The position numbers and the translations under genes are program-made. Below, piece by piece: positions 1 to 8,630 of a DNA stretch of 64,000 nucleotides (position 1 is its first letter; each line of letters opens with the position of its first letter). The notes under the pieces were generated by a model that did no database searches, was not told the DNA's origin, and saw only the letters and a list, made by a program, of their open reading frames with translations. This DNA comes from Bacillota bacterium (GTDB taxonomy: Bacteria; Bacillota; Clostridia; Christensenellales; Aristaeellaceae), in assembly GCA_023415715.1 (NCBI GenBank), contig JAEZJP010000020.1, positions 10,569-74,568 of the forward strand. The letters are read 5' to 3'.

Positions 1-1008
1 GGAAATATTGCCTATCTGCCCTTTGGCGGCGCAAAGCCCAATCCCCTTCTGTCCCACGCGAGGGAAGGGGTGAAAACTGCCATTTCTTTTCAAACGGATT
101 TTATACTGGCGGTAGGCGGCGGCAGCGCCATCGACACGGCCAAGGCCATCGCCCATGGCGCAAAAAATCCGGATACTGATATTTGGCGCTACTGGAAAAG
201 AGAGCTGGATGTGGAAAAATCCCTTCCTGTGGGCGTGATTTTGACCATTTCCGCCGCCGGCAGCGAGACCAGCAACAGCTCTGTGCTCACCAACGATGAA
301 ACGGGGGAAAAGCGCGGCCTGTCCACTGATTTCAACCGTCCCCGCTTTGCTATAATGAACCCTGAGCTTACATATACATTGCCCAAATACCAAATCGCCT
401 GTGGCATTGCGGATATCATGATGCATACCCTGGACAGGTATTTTACTCAGGTAGAAGGCAATGAACTTACGGATGAGCTGGCCGAAGCGCTGCTCCGTGT
501 GACCATCCGCAACGGGCGAATAGCCATGGAAAATCCAACCGACTATGGCGCAGCCAGCGAACTGATGTGGTCAGGAAGCCTGTCCCACAACGGACTGACA
601 GGTCTTGGCCGGGTGGGGGATTTCTCCGTGCACCATTTGGGGCATGAACTAAGCGGACGTTTTGATGCAGCCCACGGAGCGAGCCTTACCACCGTGTGGG
701 GATCTTGGGCCACTTATTGCTGTTCCGCCAATACAGGCCGGTTTGCCCGCTATGCACGCAATGTATGGAGCGTACAGGAACAGAATGACGAAGCCGCCGT
801 ACGCTTAGGGATTGAAAAGACTGTAGAATACTTCAAATCCATTTTGATGCCCACCTGCTTTACGGAGCTTAACATAGGCGTGCAGACCGATGAAGTGATC
901 CGGGAATTGGCTTATGCCTGCACTTTCTTTGGCAAGCGGCAAGTGGGCATCTTCAAGCCGCTGAATCAAGCGGATATTGAGAATATTTACAGGCTTGCAA
1001 ATAGGTAA
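1..1008 (+). CDS. Iron-containing alcohol dehydrogenase (5' end outside window)
   Basis: The reading frame is open from base 1, so the start lies upstream. The product resembles NAD(P)H-dependent iron alcohol dehydrogenases of the butanol dehydrogenase/YqhD type, which reduce aldehydes in the cytoplasm. Seen: the nucleotide-binding motif GGGSAIDTAKAIA at about 115-155, and the metal-site region with HTLDRYF (near 424-444) and VHHLGHELSGRFDAAHGA (near 630-680), which supplies the conserved histidines. The C-terminus is intact. Roughly the first 50-60 residues of a 380-390-residue family are missing. Substrate cannot be told. Confidence 0.9.
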   Translation, partial: GNIAYLPFGGAKPNPLLSHAREGVKTAISFQTDFILAVGGGSAIDTAKAIAHGAKNPDTDIWRYWKRELDVEKSLPVGVILTISAAGSETSNSSVLTNDETGEKRGLSTDFNRPRFAIMNPELTYTLPKYQIACGIADIMMHTLDRYFTQVEGNELTDELAEALLRVTIRNGRIAMENPTDYGAASELMWSGSLSHNGLTGLGRVGDFSVHHLGHELSGRFDAAHGASLTTVWGSWATYCCSANTGRFARYARNVWSVQEQNDEAAVRLGIEKTVEYFKSILMPTCFTELNIGVQTDEVIRELAYACTFFGKRQVGIFKPLNQADIENIYRLANR

Positions 1009-1079
1009 AAGTGATGTGCAAATTCCCGATATAGACGAATATTTGATCAACAGTTTTTGAAGGATGGGTGCGGGAAGGT

Positions 1080-1320
1080 GACTTTTTTCAAAAAGTCTCC
1101 GGCCGTTTCAATCGTCGCGCTGCTCCGCTGCCGCTCACAACCCCGGCGGTCTCAATTGTCGCGCTGCAGCGCTACCGCGCTACCGCTTGCATCGCTCTGT
1201 TTCGACTGCTTCCTCCGCCCGTCTTATTTCCGCCACTGGCGGAAGCCGGGTTACGGAACCCGTTTCGCCGGCCTCCTTTGCCCTGCCCATTTCCGCCACA
1301 GGCGGGGCAGGGCTTCGGAG
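1080..1320. repeat. Palindrome-rich intergenic island, related to 6435-6590
   Basis: Between the dehydrogenase stop and the convergent hydrolase gene. It holds GACTTTT...AAAAGTC (1080-1097), TTCCGCC-act-GGCGGAA (1228-1244) and a nested hairpin CCCTGCC/GGCAGGG around CCGCC-aca-GGCGG (about 1281-1313). A 23-base block at 1285-1307 recurs exactly at 6545-6567, and both copies are preceded by a degenerate TCAAT.GTCGC..CGCT..GC tract. Reading frames across it look like chance. It may end transcription from both sides, but no clean T-run follows the main hairpin. Confidence 0.6.
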
Positions 1321-1342
1321 CCTTCCCGCATTATTCGTTCGT

Positions 1343-2038
1343 TCACTCCGCCTTCGTAAGTTCCACCGTCTCCCCGTAAGCGATGGGAAGCAGGTTATCC
1401 GGCTTAAAGGCGCTGGGGTCAGCATCGAAGTAATGCATGGGCGTATTGTGCTTGGCGCCTACCAGGGCAGCGCATTCCATGGCTTCTGCGGCATCCATGT
1501 TATACTTGCCGTCGATGGGGAAGAAGGAGTAATCGATGTTCCGTTCCTTCAGGGCAGCCATCTGGTCAAGCTTGGAGGTGTCGCCGGCATGGTAGACCGT
1601 AATGCCGTCAAAGGTAAGCACAAAGCCTGTGGTGCTTTTGATGCTGTGGTTTTTGTTGGCGGCGGGCACCGGCTCGATTTTCACGCCCATATGTTCAAAG
1701 GTGTTGTAGGTCATGTCCTTCGTGTTAATGGTTTCCTTTACCCGAAGCACCAGGCAGCCTTCGCTTTGCTGGCAAAGATCCACCTTGTTGTGGTCGGAAT
1801 GCTCGTGGCTGACCAGGATGATGTCGGCTTTTTCGCTGTAGTCGCCGTCGTAATAGGGGTCGATGTAGATCACGACGCCTTCCGCCGTCTTGATCTTCAC
1901 GGAGGCGTGGCCGATGAGGGTAAAGCTGGGTGCCTTTTGCGTTAGGGCAGTTGTTTCGGCTGATGCCATGAACGGCATTATTAAAAGAGCGGCTGCCATC
2001 AGCATGACGATGAAGCGCCTGTGTTTGAAATGGTACAT
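1343..2038 (-). CDS. Exported metallo-beta-lactamase-fold hydrolase
   Basis: A 231-residue protein starting at the ATG at 2038, chosen because AGGAGGGA lies just upstream; an in-frame start 45 bases earlier lacks this. The N-terminus is a signal peptide (basic MYHFKHRR, hydrophobic core, cleavage after ASA). The body has the metal motif SHEHSDH and a later HAGDTS metal-bridging segment, as in UPF0173/UlaG-like hydrolases, followed by a short GH-containing tail. Last gene of a leftward series with the cytoplasmic paralogue at 2080-2874. An exported member is less common. Substrate unknown. Confidence 0.85.
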   Translation of the reverse strand: MYHFKHRRFIVMLMAAALLIMPFMASAETTALTQKAPSFTLIGHASVKIKTAEGVVIYIDPYYDGDYSEKADIILVSHEHSDHNKVDLCQQSEGCLVLRVKETINTKDMTYNTFEHMGVKIEPVPAANKNHSIKSTTGFVLTFDGITVYHAGDTSKLDQMAALKERNIDYSFFPIDGKYNMDAAEAMECAALVGAKHNTPMHYFDADPSAFKPDNLLPIAYGETVELTKAE

Positions 2039-2079
2039 GAATCTCCCTCCTTGTTGTTTTGTGAAGGTAGCGCAGTCGG

Positions 2080-2874
2080 TCAATCTAGTTGAGCGGCGCC
2101 TGTTTCAGTAAGGCGCAAGGATTGCATGGGTTTCAAAAGGTGCGTTTGTGCCCCTGCGGTCCCCGCTGCACAGAGTATTTCTTCCGTAGTACAGCCGTTG
2201 ATGGCGTACAGGTCGTGGTGCATGGGAATGAAGGGCACATGAAGCGCGGATGCCAGGGAGGCTGCCTGGACGCAGTCGATATTTCCAATAATGCCCTTGC
2301 CTGTGCGCTCCGCATCACCGCCGTTCACCGGCAGCAAAAGCAGGCTGCATTCAGCCTCGCGAAGGCGCTTGTCAAGGCCATCATACAGGCTCATATCTCC
2401 GCCGAAGAACAGTCTAATATTTTCCCACTCCAGGATATAGCTCAGTTCGCGAAAGCGGCCGGCTTCGTCGGTATGCAGCTGGGTATGTGCGCAGGGGATG
2501 GGTGTTACTTTTACGGATCCTATGAAGAAGCTTTCTTCCGCCCGGGCATAGATGATGTTTGAAGCGCCCAAACGCTCCAGTTTTCCGCATTCGGGGGCGG
2601 GAGCCGCTATTTTGCAGAATGTGTTCTTTAAAAGATACGGCTGCAGCGTCCATGGATCCAGGTGATCCTCATGGCTGTGGGAAATGATGATGCCATCGGG
2701 CATAAGCTTTTGCAGTGTGGTGGGCGGGGGATACAGCCGGTGCCAGGGTGTTTGAACGCTTAAACAGGTTTTGTCCACATAATCGCTCAGGTATGGGTCC
2801 GTTGCGATCCGCGTATCTCCAAAATCCAGCAAAAAGCCGCATTGGCCCAAATACGTAATGGTAAGTCCGTTCAT
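2080..2874 (-). CDS. UlaG-like metallo-beta-lactamase-fold hydrolase
   Basis: 264 residues from the ATG at 2874, which follows AGGAGAAACAAAA; an earlier in-frame start at 2925 would overlap the preceding gene and lacks a site. Seen: TYLGQCGFLLDFG near the N-terminus, the metal motif SHSHEDHLDP, a further His in PCAHTQ, FGGDMSLYDG, and a final MHHDLY. This resembles L-ascorbate-6-phosphate lactonase (UlaG) and related hydrolases. No signal peptide. It starts 22 bases after the DUF4129 gene and 41 bases before the exported paralogue, so all are probably co-transcribed. No ascorbate PTS is nearby, so UlaG activity itself is not supported. Confidence 0.85.
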   Translation of the reverse strand: MNGLTITYLGQCGFLLDFGDTRIATDPYLSDYVDKTCLSVQTPWHRLYPPPTTLQKLMPDGIIISHSHEDHLDPWTLQPYLLKNTFCKIAAPAPECGKLERLGASNIIYARAEESFFIGSVKVTPIPCAHTQLHTDEAGRFRELSYILEWENIRLFFGGDMSLYDGLDKRLREAECSLLLLPVNGGDAERTGKGIIGNIDCVQAASLASALHVPFIPMHHDLYAINGCTTEEILCAAGTAGAQTHLLKPMQSLRLTETGAAQLD

Positions 2875-2896
2875 TTTTGTTTCTCCTGTCAAATCA

Positions 2897-4207
2897 TTAT
2901 ACACCGGCGCTTTTGCGCATAGCATCCGCTTCCTCCGGGGAAATGGGGTGGTCGCTGTATCGCGCCTGTTCGTATAGCGAAGCTATTTGATGCGCTTTTT
3001 CTGGCGGCAGGTATAGTTCGCCTCGTTGAAGCGCTTCCCTTGCGGTAAGGGCAGCCGTTGGATTTTTGAGCTTTTTCAAAAGCAGCGCGAACGCACGGCG
3101 GACCTTGTCCCTGGGGGAAAGGCTTTCCCAGGAGGGAGGCCTTTTATGGCGCTGTTGAAATGATTCCCACTTTTCCCTTGCGGACCTGGCCACCTCTCCG
3201 AAGTCAAGCAGGCTCTCCGTCTTGTCTGTGTACCCTTCCCCGATGGCCCGGGTATAATCCCTGATCCGGGCAAGAAGCTTTTTCAGCAGCCGTTTCATCA
3301 GCCGGGTAAGCTGATACAGGGCAAACAACAGGAGCAGCACAGCCACAATAACCGCAAGTACCGTCAGCACCTTCTCCAGTATAATCGAAAACGCGCTTGG
3401 TTCCGAAGCTCCGCCAAGTTCGCTAAGATCAGGCCCTTGCTGCCCGCCTTGATCCTTTACCGGCCCAAGATCCGGCAAAAGTGTGGTCAGCCATAAAAGA
3501 ATCGTGGCAAACGCCCTTTTTAAAAAATCCCATGCGGCAAGCACCGCGGTTTCAAAGCTTTTAAAGCCGGCGATAAGGATGGCGATCAATGCGAAAACGG
3601 ACAAAATGCGGCGGTTCCTTTGAAGCAGTTTCACGGGCGGGGATTGCTCTGCACCCGATGCGTCCAGCAAGGCGTAGCGGTTGAACGCGAACAGGCACAG
3701 GATCAGGTATCCGGAAAAGAAGAGGGAAAGAACAGATCCGGCACCTTCAAAAACCGAAAGCCCCTTGACCGCCTGCCCGATGAGGTGCAGCAATATGCCC
3801 TGGGAAAGCTGCGAGACGGGCCACTCCATACCCAAAGGCCTGCGTAAGGCCGGCATGAAAAGAAGCATCATAACAAGGCAAGGGAGGAAAAGAAAACCCG
3901 ACCATGGATTCAGGGGGAGAAGCAGAAAGGCACATAGCGATGCCTGAAGGAGTATTGCCAGCAGGAAAGCCAGCCTGCGGCGCTTTCCCGAAAAAAGCCC
4001 TGCCGTGTACGTAAAAACAAGGGCCGCAAACGGCAAAAGAAAAACGGTTAAGAGGTTTCCAGGCAAAAGGTATTTTCCCGGCAGCAAAAACAGAGGCGAA
4101 AAACCCAGGTAAAAATGAAGCGCCGCCAGGACTTTGGACCTTAAGAATTTACCCGTCACAGGCTGCGCCTGGGCTGCTTTTTGGTTTGAAATTACCCTAT
4201 TTCTCAA
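2897..4207 (-). CDS. DUF4129-type membrane protein of a MoxR/DUF58 operon
   Basis: About 436 residues from a TTG at 4207, chosen because AAAGGAG sits 8 bases upstream; a GTG at 4234 is the alternative. The N-terminal part has several membrane segments, then a long loop rich in Gly/Gln/Pro, another membrane segment and a soluble C-terminal region with the YLPPEKAHQIASLYEQARYS signature typical of DUF4129. In many bacteria this domain closes a transglutaminase-like membrane protein (TgpA) encoded after MoxR and DUF58; here no transglutaminase Cys-His-Asp core is visible. It overlaps the DUF58 gene by about 11 bases. Confidence 0.75.
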   Translation of the reverse strand: MRNRVISNQKAAQAQPVTGKFLRSKVLAALHFYLGFSPLFLLPGKYLLPGNLLTVFLLPFAALVFTYTAGLFSGKRRRLAFLLAILLQASLCAFLLLPLNPWSGFLFLPCLVMMLLFMPALRRPLGMEWPVSQLSQGILLHLIGQAVKGLSVFEGAGSVLSLFFSGYLILCLFAFNRYALLDASGAEQSPPVKLLQRNRRILSVFALIAILIAGFKSFETAVLAAWDFLKRAFATILLWLTTLLPDLGPVKDQGGQQGPDLSELGGASEPSAFSIILEKVLTVLAVIVAVLLLLFALYQLTRLMKRLLKKLLARIRDYTRAIGEGYTDKTESLLDFGEVARSAREKWESFQQRHKRPPSWESLSPRDKVRRAFALLLKKLKNPTAALTAREALQRGELYLPPEKAHQIASLYEQARYSDHPISPEEADAMRKSAGV

Positions 4208-5315
4208 GGCCTGCGCTCCTTTCCATGGCCTCACCGGCTTTTGGGGGCGCTTGTTTGCCGATCAGATGCAGCGTTACGGTATTGCCCCTGAGCCTTAGCG
4301 TATTGATCTTCAACTGTATCAGTTCGCTGTCGTACACCGACAAAAGCAGCATATCCATACCGGTAAAGGCAGCCAACCGGTCCAGCAGCGACAAAAATGT
4401 GTGGGTTTTCTGGGCGGTCAGGTGCGCCATGGCAGACAGTATCTCCGTCTCCCGCAAGGAATGGCGGGCCGGCGGCAGGATGGCGGGCTCCGCTCCCTTG
4501 TCCAAAGGTATATTGGCGGCAAAGCGGGCTTCCATGCCGTGATTCAGCATATCCACGCACAATGTTGCGGCCAGTGAGATCATGTGCTCCACCGTCTGCT
4601 GTTCGTACTCCATGAGGTCGGCCCATTGGTGCTCCGACATTTGGGCATTGATAACCACAAGAAGCTTTATGTCAGCTGTCTGGTCGTGCACCTTCACCTG
4701 CAGGGTGTTAAGGCGCGCCGTTGCGGGCCAGTGGATGTCAGACGGATCATCCCCGGCGGCGTAGGGCCGGATGCCGCTTACCCACACCGGATCGGATACG
4801 ATCCAGCGTTTGACAAGAAGATCCCCCTGCCAGCGGGAGGAAGGGAGAGACATCTCCTCCGGATCCAGAAGACAGGGATACACTTCAATGGCAGCCCCGG
4901 TGTCCATTTGCATGGCGGGGCTGGCAATGCCCATCAGGTCGCCAGCGGTAATTGCCACCGCGCCTGCCTGATAATAGCCCCGTTTTTTCAAAAGCACCGT
5001 ATGGCGCCTGGTGATCTGGCTGTAAGGCCTCAAGTAAAATATGCTCTTGTGGTATTGATCGCCGGTGATGTGCGTTTCCATATCCGTGCGGAACTTAAGG
5101 GTTGGGGAAATGCGGGATTCCGCCCGGAGCCATGGCACCGGCAGCAGCTTGCGGTTGCGGATTATCTCCACCAATTCCACTTCATCGCCTTCATAGGCGG
5201 CAAGGCGGGAAAAGCGTCGCTCATAGGTGAGCCTTTTCAGCGCAAACCTTCGCAGAACAAGGCCCTGCGCGATCAGCAGCAAGGAAAGCGCCACCAGCAG
5301 CATTACGGCGTTCAT
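4197..5315 (-). CDS. DUF58 domain protein
   Basis: 372 residues. An N-terminal membrane segment is followed by a beta-rich region and the DUF58 signature, visible as YAAGDDPSDIHWPATARL at about residues 185-202, followed by a von Willebrand A-like beta strand (KLLVVINAQ). Such proteins are partners of MoxR AAA+ ATPases in systems proposed to act in envelope assembly or cofactor insertion. Its ATG overlaps the MoxR stop in ATGA, and GAGGAGCG precedes it, so the two genes are translationally coupled. Confidence 0.9.
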   Translation of the reverse strand: MNAVMLLVALSLLLIAQGLVLRRFALKRLTYERRFSRLAAYEGDEVELVEIIRNRKLLPVPWLRAESRISPTLKFRTDMETHITGDQYHKSIFYLRPYSQITRRHTVLLKKRGYYQAGAVAITAGDLMGIASPAMQMDTGAAIEVYPCLLDPEEMSLPSSRWQGDLLVKRWIVSDPVWVSGIRPYAAGDDPSDIHWPATARLNTLQVKVHDQTADIKLLVVINAQMSEHQWADLMEYEQQTVEHMISLAATLCVDMLNHGMEARFAANIPLDKGAEPAILPPARHSLRETEILSAMAHLTAQKTHTFLSLLDRLAAFTGMDMLLLSVYDSELIQLKINTLRLRGNTVTLHLIGKQAPPKAGEAMERSAGLEK

Positions 5316-6274
5316 CGGGCGCGCTCCTCCGTGGGCACGGGCACGGCCTTCAACGTATCCTGTATCAATGTTTGGGCAACGCCGGTTTTTCCATACATGC
5401 CCCGAACGATGACCCGGTGGGCGAGCACGGGGACGGCCAGGACCTTCACGTCATCGGGGATCACGTAATCCCGGCCGAGGATCAAGGCCAGCGCCTGGGC
5501 GGCGCGCATGAGTGCCAGCATACCCCTGGGGCTGACGCCAAGCTGCACCTGTTCGAACTTGCGGGTCTGCTCGCAGAGCGCCGCGATATAGCCGACCACC
5601 GGCTGGGATACCGTGACGGAGGAGAGGGCTTCCTGGGCGCTTAGCAGCTCCTCCCTTGTGGCCACGTGCTCCAAATGGGCAATGGGATCCTCATGAAGAA
5701 AACGGTTCAGGATGGCTATAGCTTCCTGATTGTTTGGATAGCCCATGTTCAGCCGCATCAAAAAGCGGTCCAGCTGCGCCTCGGGCAGCGCGAAGGTGCC
5801 CTGTATCTCCACCGGATTTTGCGTGGCGATCACCAGAAACGGCGCCGACAGCGCATGTGTCACGCCGCTTTCTGTCACCTGCCGCTCCTCCATGCACTCG
5901 AGCAGCGCCGATTGGGTGCGGGGCGTGGCACGGTTGATTTCATCCGCCAGCAGGATATTGGTGAACACAGGGCCCGTCTTGAATTCAAACGTGCCGGTTG
6001 CGGGCATGAAAATGCTGACGCCGGTTATGTCGGATGGCATCAGATCAGGGGTGAACTGTATGCGGGAGAAGTTGCAGGAGATGGACTTTGCCAAACTCCT
6101 GGCCAGCACAGTTTTCCCGGTGCCCGGCACATCCTCCAGCAGAACATGACCTTTGGCAATCAGCGAGGCCAGCAACAGATCGATGACTTCCTCTTTCCCG
6201 ATGATAACCTTCGATATGTTATCCCGGACCTTGCTTGCAAACGCGGCAACCTCTTGTATGCGCACTGATTTCAC
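5312..6274 (-). CDS. MoxR-family AAA+ ATPase
   Basis: 320 residues with a GTG start at 6274. Walker A is EDVPGTGKT (about 47-55), Walker B is LLADE (108-112) followed by INRATPRTQSALLECMEE, and sensor 1 lies in IATQNP. These are the hallmarks of MoxR ATPases, chaperone-like proteins that act with DUF58/VWA partners at the membrane. First gene of the leftward operon. The leader between the predicted transcription start and the GTG is about 35 nt and its ribosome site is weak, so the exact start is less certain. Confidence 0.93.
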   Translation of the reverse strand: MKSVRIQEVAAFASKVRDNISKVIIGKEEVIDLLLASLIAKGHVLLEDVPGTGKTVLARSLAKSISCNFSRIQFTPDLMPSDITGVSIFMPATGTFEFKTGPVFTNILLADEINRATPRTQSALLECMEERQVTESGVTHALSAPFLVIATQNPVEIQGTFALPEAQLDRFLMRLNMGYPNNQEAIAILNRFLHEDPIAHLEHVATREELLSAQEALSSVTVSQPVVGYIAALCEQTRKFEQVQLGVSPRGMLALMRAAQALALILGRDYVIPDDVKVLAVPVLAHRVIVRGMYGKTGVAQTLIQDTLKAVPVPTEERAR

Positions 6275-6315
6275 CTGTCTTATGATAATTTAAGGATGCG
6301 TATTTTGTTTCAACC

Positions 6316-6324
6316 ATTATACCA
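6316..6324 (-). promoter_or_regulatory. Extended -10 promoter for the MoxR operon
   Basis: On the minus strand this reads TGGTATAAT, a TGn-extended perfect -10 box about 42 bases before the MoxR start. No good -35 box is seen, which fits an extended -10 promoter. Inference from sequence only. Confidence 0.6.
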
Positions 6325-6434
6325 TACATTTACAACAAAATACCGCCCGGAGGCGGTAAATTGAAATGGAGAAAAGAGATGTAGTTTTCATGCCAAGCAA
6401 GAATAATGCGCGAGATTATTCAGGAAGAAGGATT

Positions 6435-6590
6435 TCGCGCCTGCAGGCGCGACCAAAGGGCTTTCCGGTCGGTCCAGCTCGCTCAATAGTCGCATCGCTT
6501 CGCTGCCGCTTGCACTGCTCCTTTTCGCAAGCCTCCTCCTCCCCGCCCATTTCCGCCACAGGCGGGGTCGGGGTGGAAGAGCCTTTGGAA
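6435..6590. repeat. Palindrome-rich intergenic island, second copy
   Basis: Lies in the 380-base gap between the MoxR start (6274) and the dehydratase stop (6655). Contains the perfect 18-base palindrome TCGCGCCTGCAGGCGCGA (6435-6452), then a tract related to 1130-1200, and the 23-base block shared with 1285-1307 (6545-6567), here able to fold as CCCCGCC/GGCGGGG (6541-6568). The rest of the gap holds the MoxR promoter and a small GC hairpin ACCGCC/GGCGGT at 6343-6358. No gene is convincing here. Confidence 0.6.
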
Positions 6591-6654
6591 ACCTTCGGAT
6601 ACCATCCTTTTGCATATTCATACCTTTATGTTACTTCCACGATAACCTCAATAG

Positions 6655-7761
6655 TTAAACTTCCTGTCCCCATATCAAATGCATGCCGAATCCGGGCCGG
6701 TCGGGCACAAACATATTCCCGTTTTCAAGGGCATACCCGGAAAAATCAACGCCTTCAGTTTCGTCCACCACGCCCTCGATGGCGTCCACCAGGGGATAGC
6801 CTGCGGCAAATGATGCGGTGTAGTGGGTTTTCAGCTTGTATCCCCAGTTGTGTGGGGATATCAGGGCGTTTTGCTCTTGGGCGCGCTTTAACGTCTTGCG
6901 CCATTTGGTAAAGCCCCAGCCGTGGATATCCATCTGTATCACGTCCAGCAGCTTTTTTTGGTGCAGCGAGAACAGAAGTTCCTCATCCGGCCAGGATTCG
7001 CCGTCTGCGATCATTGTCGTGGGCGATTTGTTTTGAAGGAGCTCTTTTAAGAACGCAAAATCTTTTTCATTTTCACGAAAGGGCTCCTCGATCCAGTAAA
7101 GGCCGATGTCCGCAACCTGATCGATATACTCCCTGATGGTTTCCGGAGTATATTGGTCGTTGCAGTCCACCATGATCCGGCTTTCGGGGAAATACTCCTT
7201 TACCAGCCGGGTGACTTCTATATCCCGTTTGATGCCCTCGCGCAGTGGCATCCATTTAGGCCCGCGGCCGATCTTCAGCTTGAACATACGGTATCCCAGT
7301 TCCCAGTCGGAGCGGCACTCGTCCAGTATGGCCTTGAGTCCGCCGGGGCAGGAATCGGGGCTGATGTCGTCCATCAATATGGCCCCGTCATAGCAGCGCA
7401 CCGGATTTTGACCCCTGTTGCCAAGCAGCCTGTACACGGGGGTCTGCAATATGACGCCCGCAAGGTCATGCAGCGCAAAATCGAAAGGGATAAGGGCATC
7501 GTTTGCGATCCCCGTATCCGGATTGATGAGCTCGCTCACCTTTTTCCCAAGCACAAGGGCGTCCACCGACTTATCCTGGTTGTAAAAGGCTCCGTTTGTA
7601 AGCCCCCAGCCCATGGCGCCTTGGTTGGTGTAGAGAACCTTGACGGCGAATTCGTCGCCATAGGCGTGCTCCGCCCGACGGCTGTTCTTGCCGTTCAGCC
7701 TTGTAAAGCGGTTGCGTATTTTAAGCGTTTTTACCTGGTCGATTACATGATCAGAAAGCAT
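6655..7761 (-). CDS. Enolase-superfamily sugar-acid dehydratase/racemase-like enzyme
   Basis: 368 residues from the ATG at 7761 (GGGAGGATT precedes it). It matches the mandelate racemase/muconate lactonizing enzyme group: KLK at about 161-163 (catalytic KxK), metal ligands D199 (MVDCND), E225 (WIEEPF) and E255 (IADGES), and H304 in ISPHNWG. Members abstract a proton alpha to a carboxylate and often dehydrate sugar acids. It is the last gene of the ABC importer operon, 20 bases after the permease, suggesting the imported substrate is a sugar acid. The exact substrate cannot be read. Confidence 0.88.
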   Translation of the reverse strand: MLSDHVIDQVKTLKIRNRFTRLNGKNSRRAEHAYGDEFAVKVLYTNQGAMGWGLTNGAFYNQDKSVDALVLGKKVSELINPDTGIANDALIPFDFALHDLAGVILQTPVYRLLGNRGQNPVRCYDGAILMDDISPDSCPGGLKAILDECRSDWELGYRMFKLKIGRGPKWMPLREGIKRDIEVTRLVKEYFPESRIMVDCNDQYTPETIREYIDQVADIGLYWIEEPFRENEKDFAFLKELLQNKSPTTMIADGESWPDEELLFSLHQKKLLDVIQMDIHGWGFTKWRKTLKRAQEQNALISPHNWGYKLKTHYTASFAAGYPLVDAIEGVVDETEGVDFSGYALENGNMFVPDRPGFGMHLIWGQEV

Positions 7762-7781
7762 AAGCAATCCTCCCAATAAAT

Positions 7782-8630
7782 TCAGCCTTTCAGGCCGGAG
7801 GTGGCGATGCCCTCCACAAAGTATTTTTGCAGGCACAGGAAAACCAGCACGCAGGGCAGCATGGCGACCACCGACATGGCAAGCACATTGGACCAGTCGA
7901 TGCGGGCCGTGCCGTCAATAGCCATGCGCAGCCCCAGGGAAACAGTGTATTTGGATACGGAGGAGATATAGATATACTGGGCCATAAAGTCGTTCCAGGT
8001 CCATATAAATTGGAAGATGGCGGCGGAAATGATGGCCGGCTTGCATAAGGGCAGCAGCACATGCATAAGCACCCCGAAGGATCCGCAGCCGTCGATGGTG
8101 GCCGCCTCGTCCAATTCCACGGGCAGGCCCCTGAAGAACTGCACGAACATATAAATGAAAAAGGATGATGTAGCAAAAAGGGACGGGATCCAGAAAGGCA
8201 GATAGGAGTTGACCCAGTTAAGATGCACAAACAGCAGGTATCGGGGGATGATGAGCACCGCGCCGGGCAGCATCATCAGCGCCATCATGATGCTGAAGAA
8301 CAGTTTCTTGCCGGGAAACTCAAACCTGCTGAATCCATAGGCTACGCAAAGGCTGGATAGGATGGTGAACAGCACCGTGGGCAGCGTTAGGGCAAAGGAG
8401 TTGAGGATGAATGTCATAAACCCTGTCTGGCCAACGCCTTTCCAGCCGTTTATATAACCGTCCAGGGAAAATTCGTGAGGCAATAGGTCCATGGAAGCAA
8501 AGATCTCGTTGCTTGTTTTGAAGGTGGCAAAGAACATATAGATCAGCGGAAAGATCAGTATCAGTCCCAATGCGGTCAAAAGTACATAGTGCAAAAAGTG
8601 GGCAAGGGTCCGAATCTGCTTCTTGCTCAT
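7782..8630 (-). CDS. Sugar ABC transporter permease (MalG/LacG type)
   Basis: 282 residues with six predicted membrane segments and the inner-membrane EAA loop, seen as EAATIDGCGSFGVLMHVLLP, which contacts the ATPase. The C-terminus ends VEGIATSGLKG, typical of the MalG/MsmG side. The start overlaps the stop of the first permease gene by one base, implying translational coupling. No ATPase gene is present in the operon. Confidence 0.95.
   Translation of the reverse strand: MSKKQIRTLAHFLHYVLLTALGLILIFPLIYMFFATFKTSNEIFASMDLLPHEFSLDGYINGWKGVGQTGFMTFILNSFALTLPTVLFTILSSLCVAYGFSRFEFPGKKLFFSIMMALMMLPGAVLIIPRYLLFVHLNWVNSYLPFWIPSLFATSSFFIYMFVQFFRGLPVELDEAATIDGCGSFGVLMHVLLPLCKPAIISAAIFQFIWTWNDFMAQYIYISSVSKYTVSLGLRMAIDGTARIDWSNVLAMSVVAMLPCVLVFLCLQKYFVEGIATSGLKG

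Noticed and set aside
1187..1945. 252-codon open frame on the plus strand
   Set aside because: It is antisense to the exported metallo-beta-lactamase-fold gene and crosses the repeat island; no ribosome site and no family pattern.
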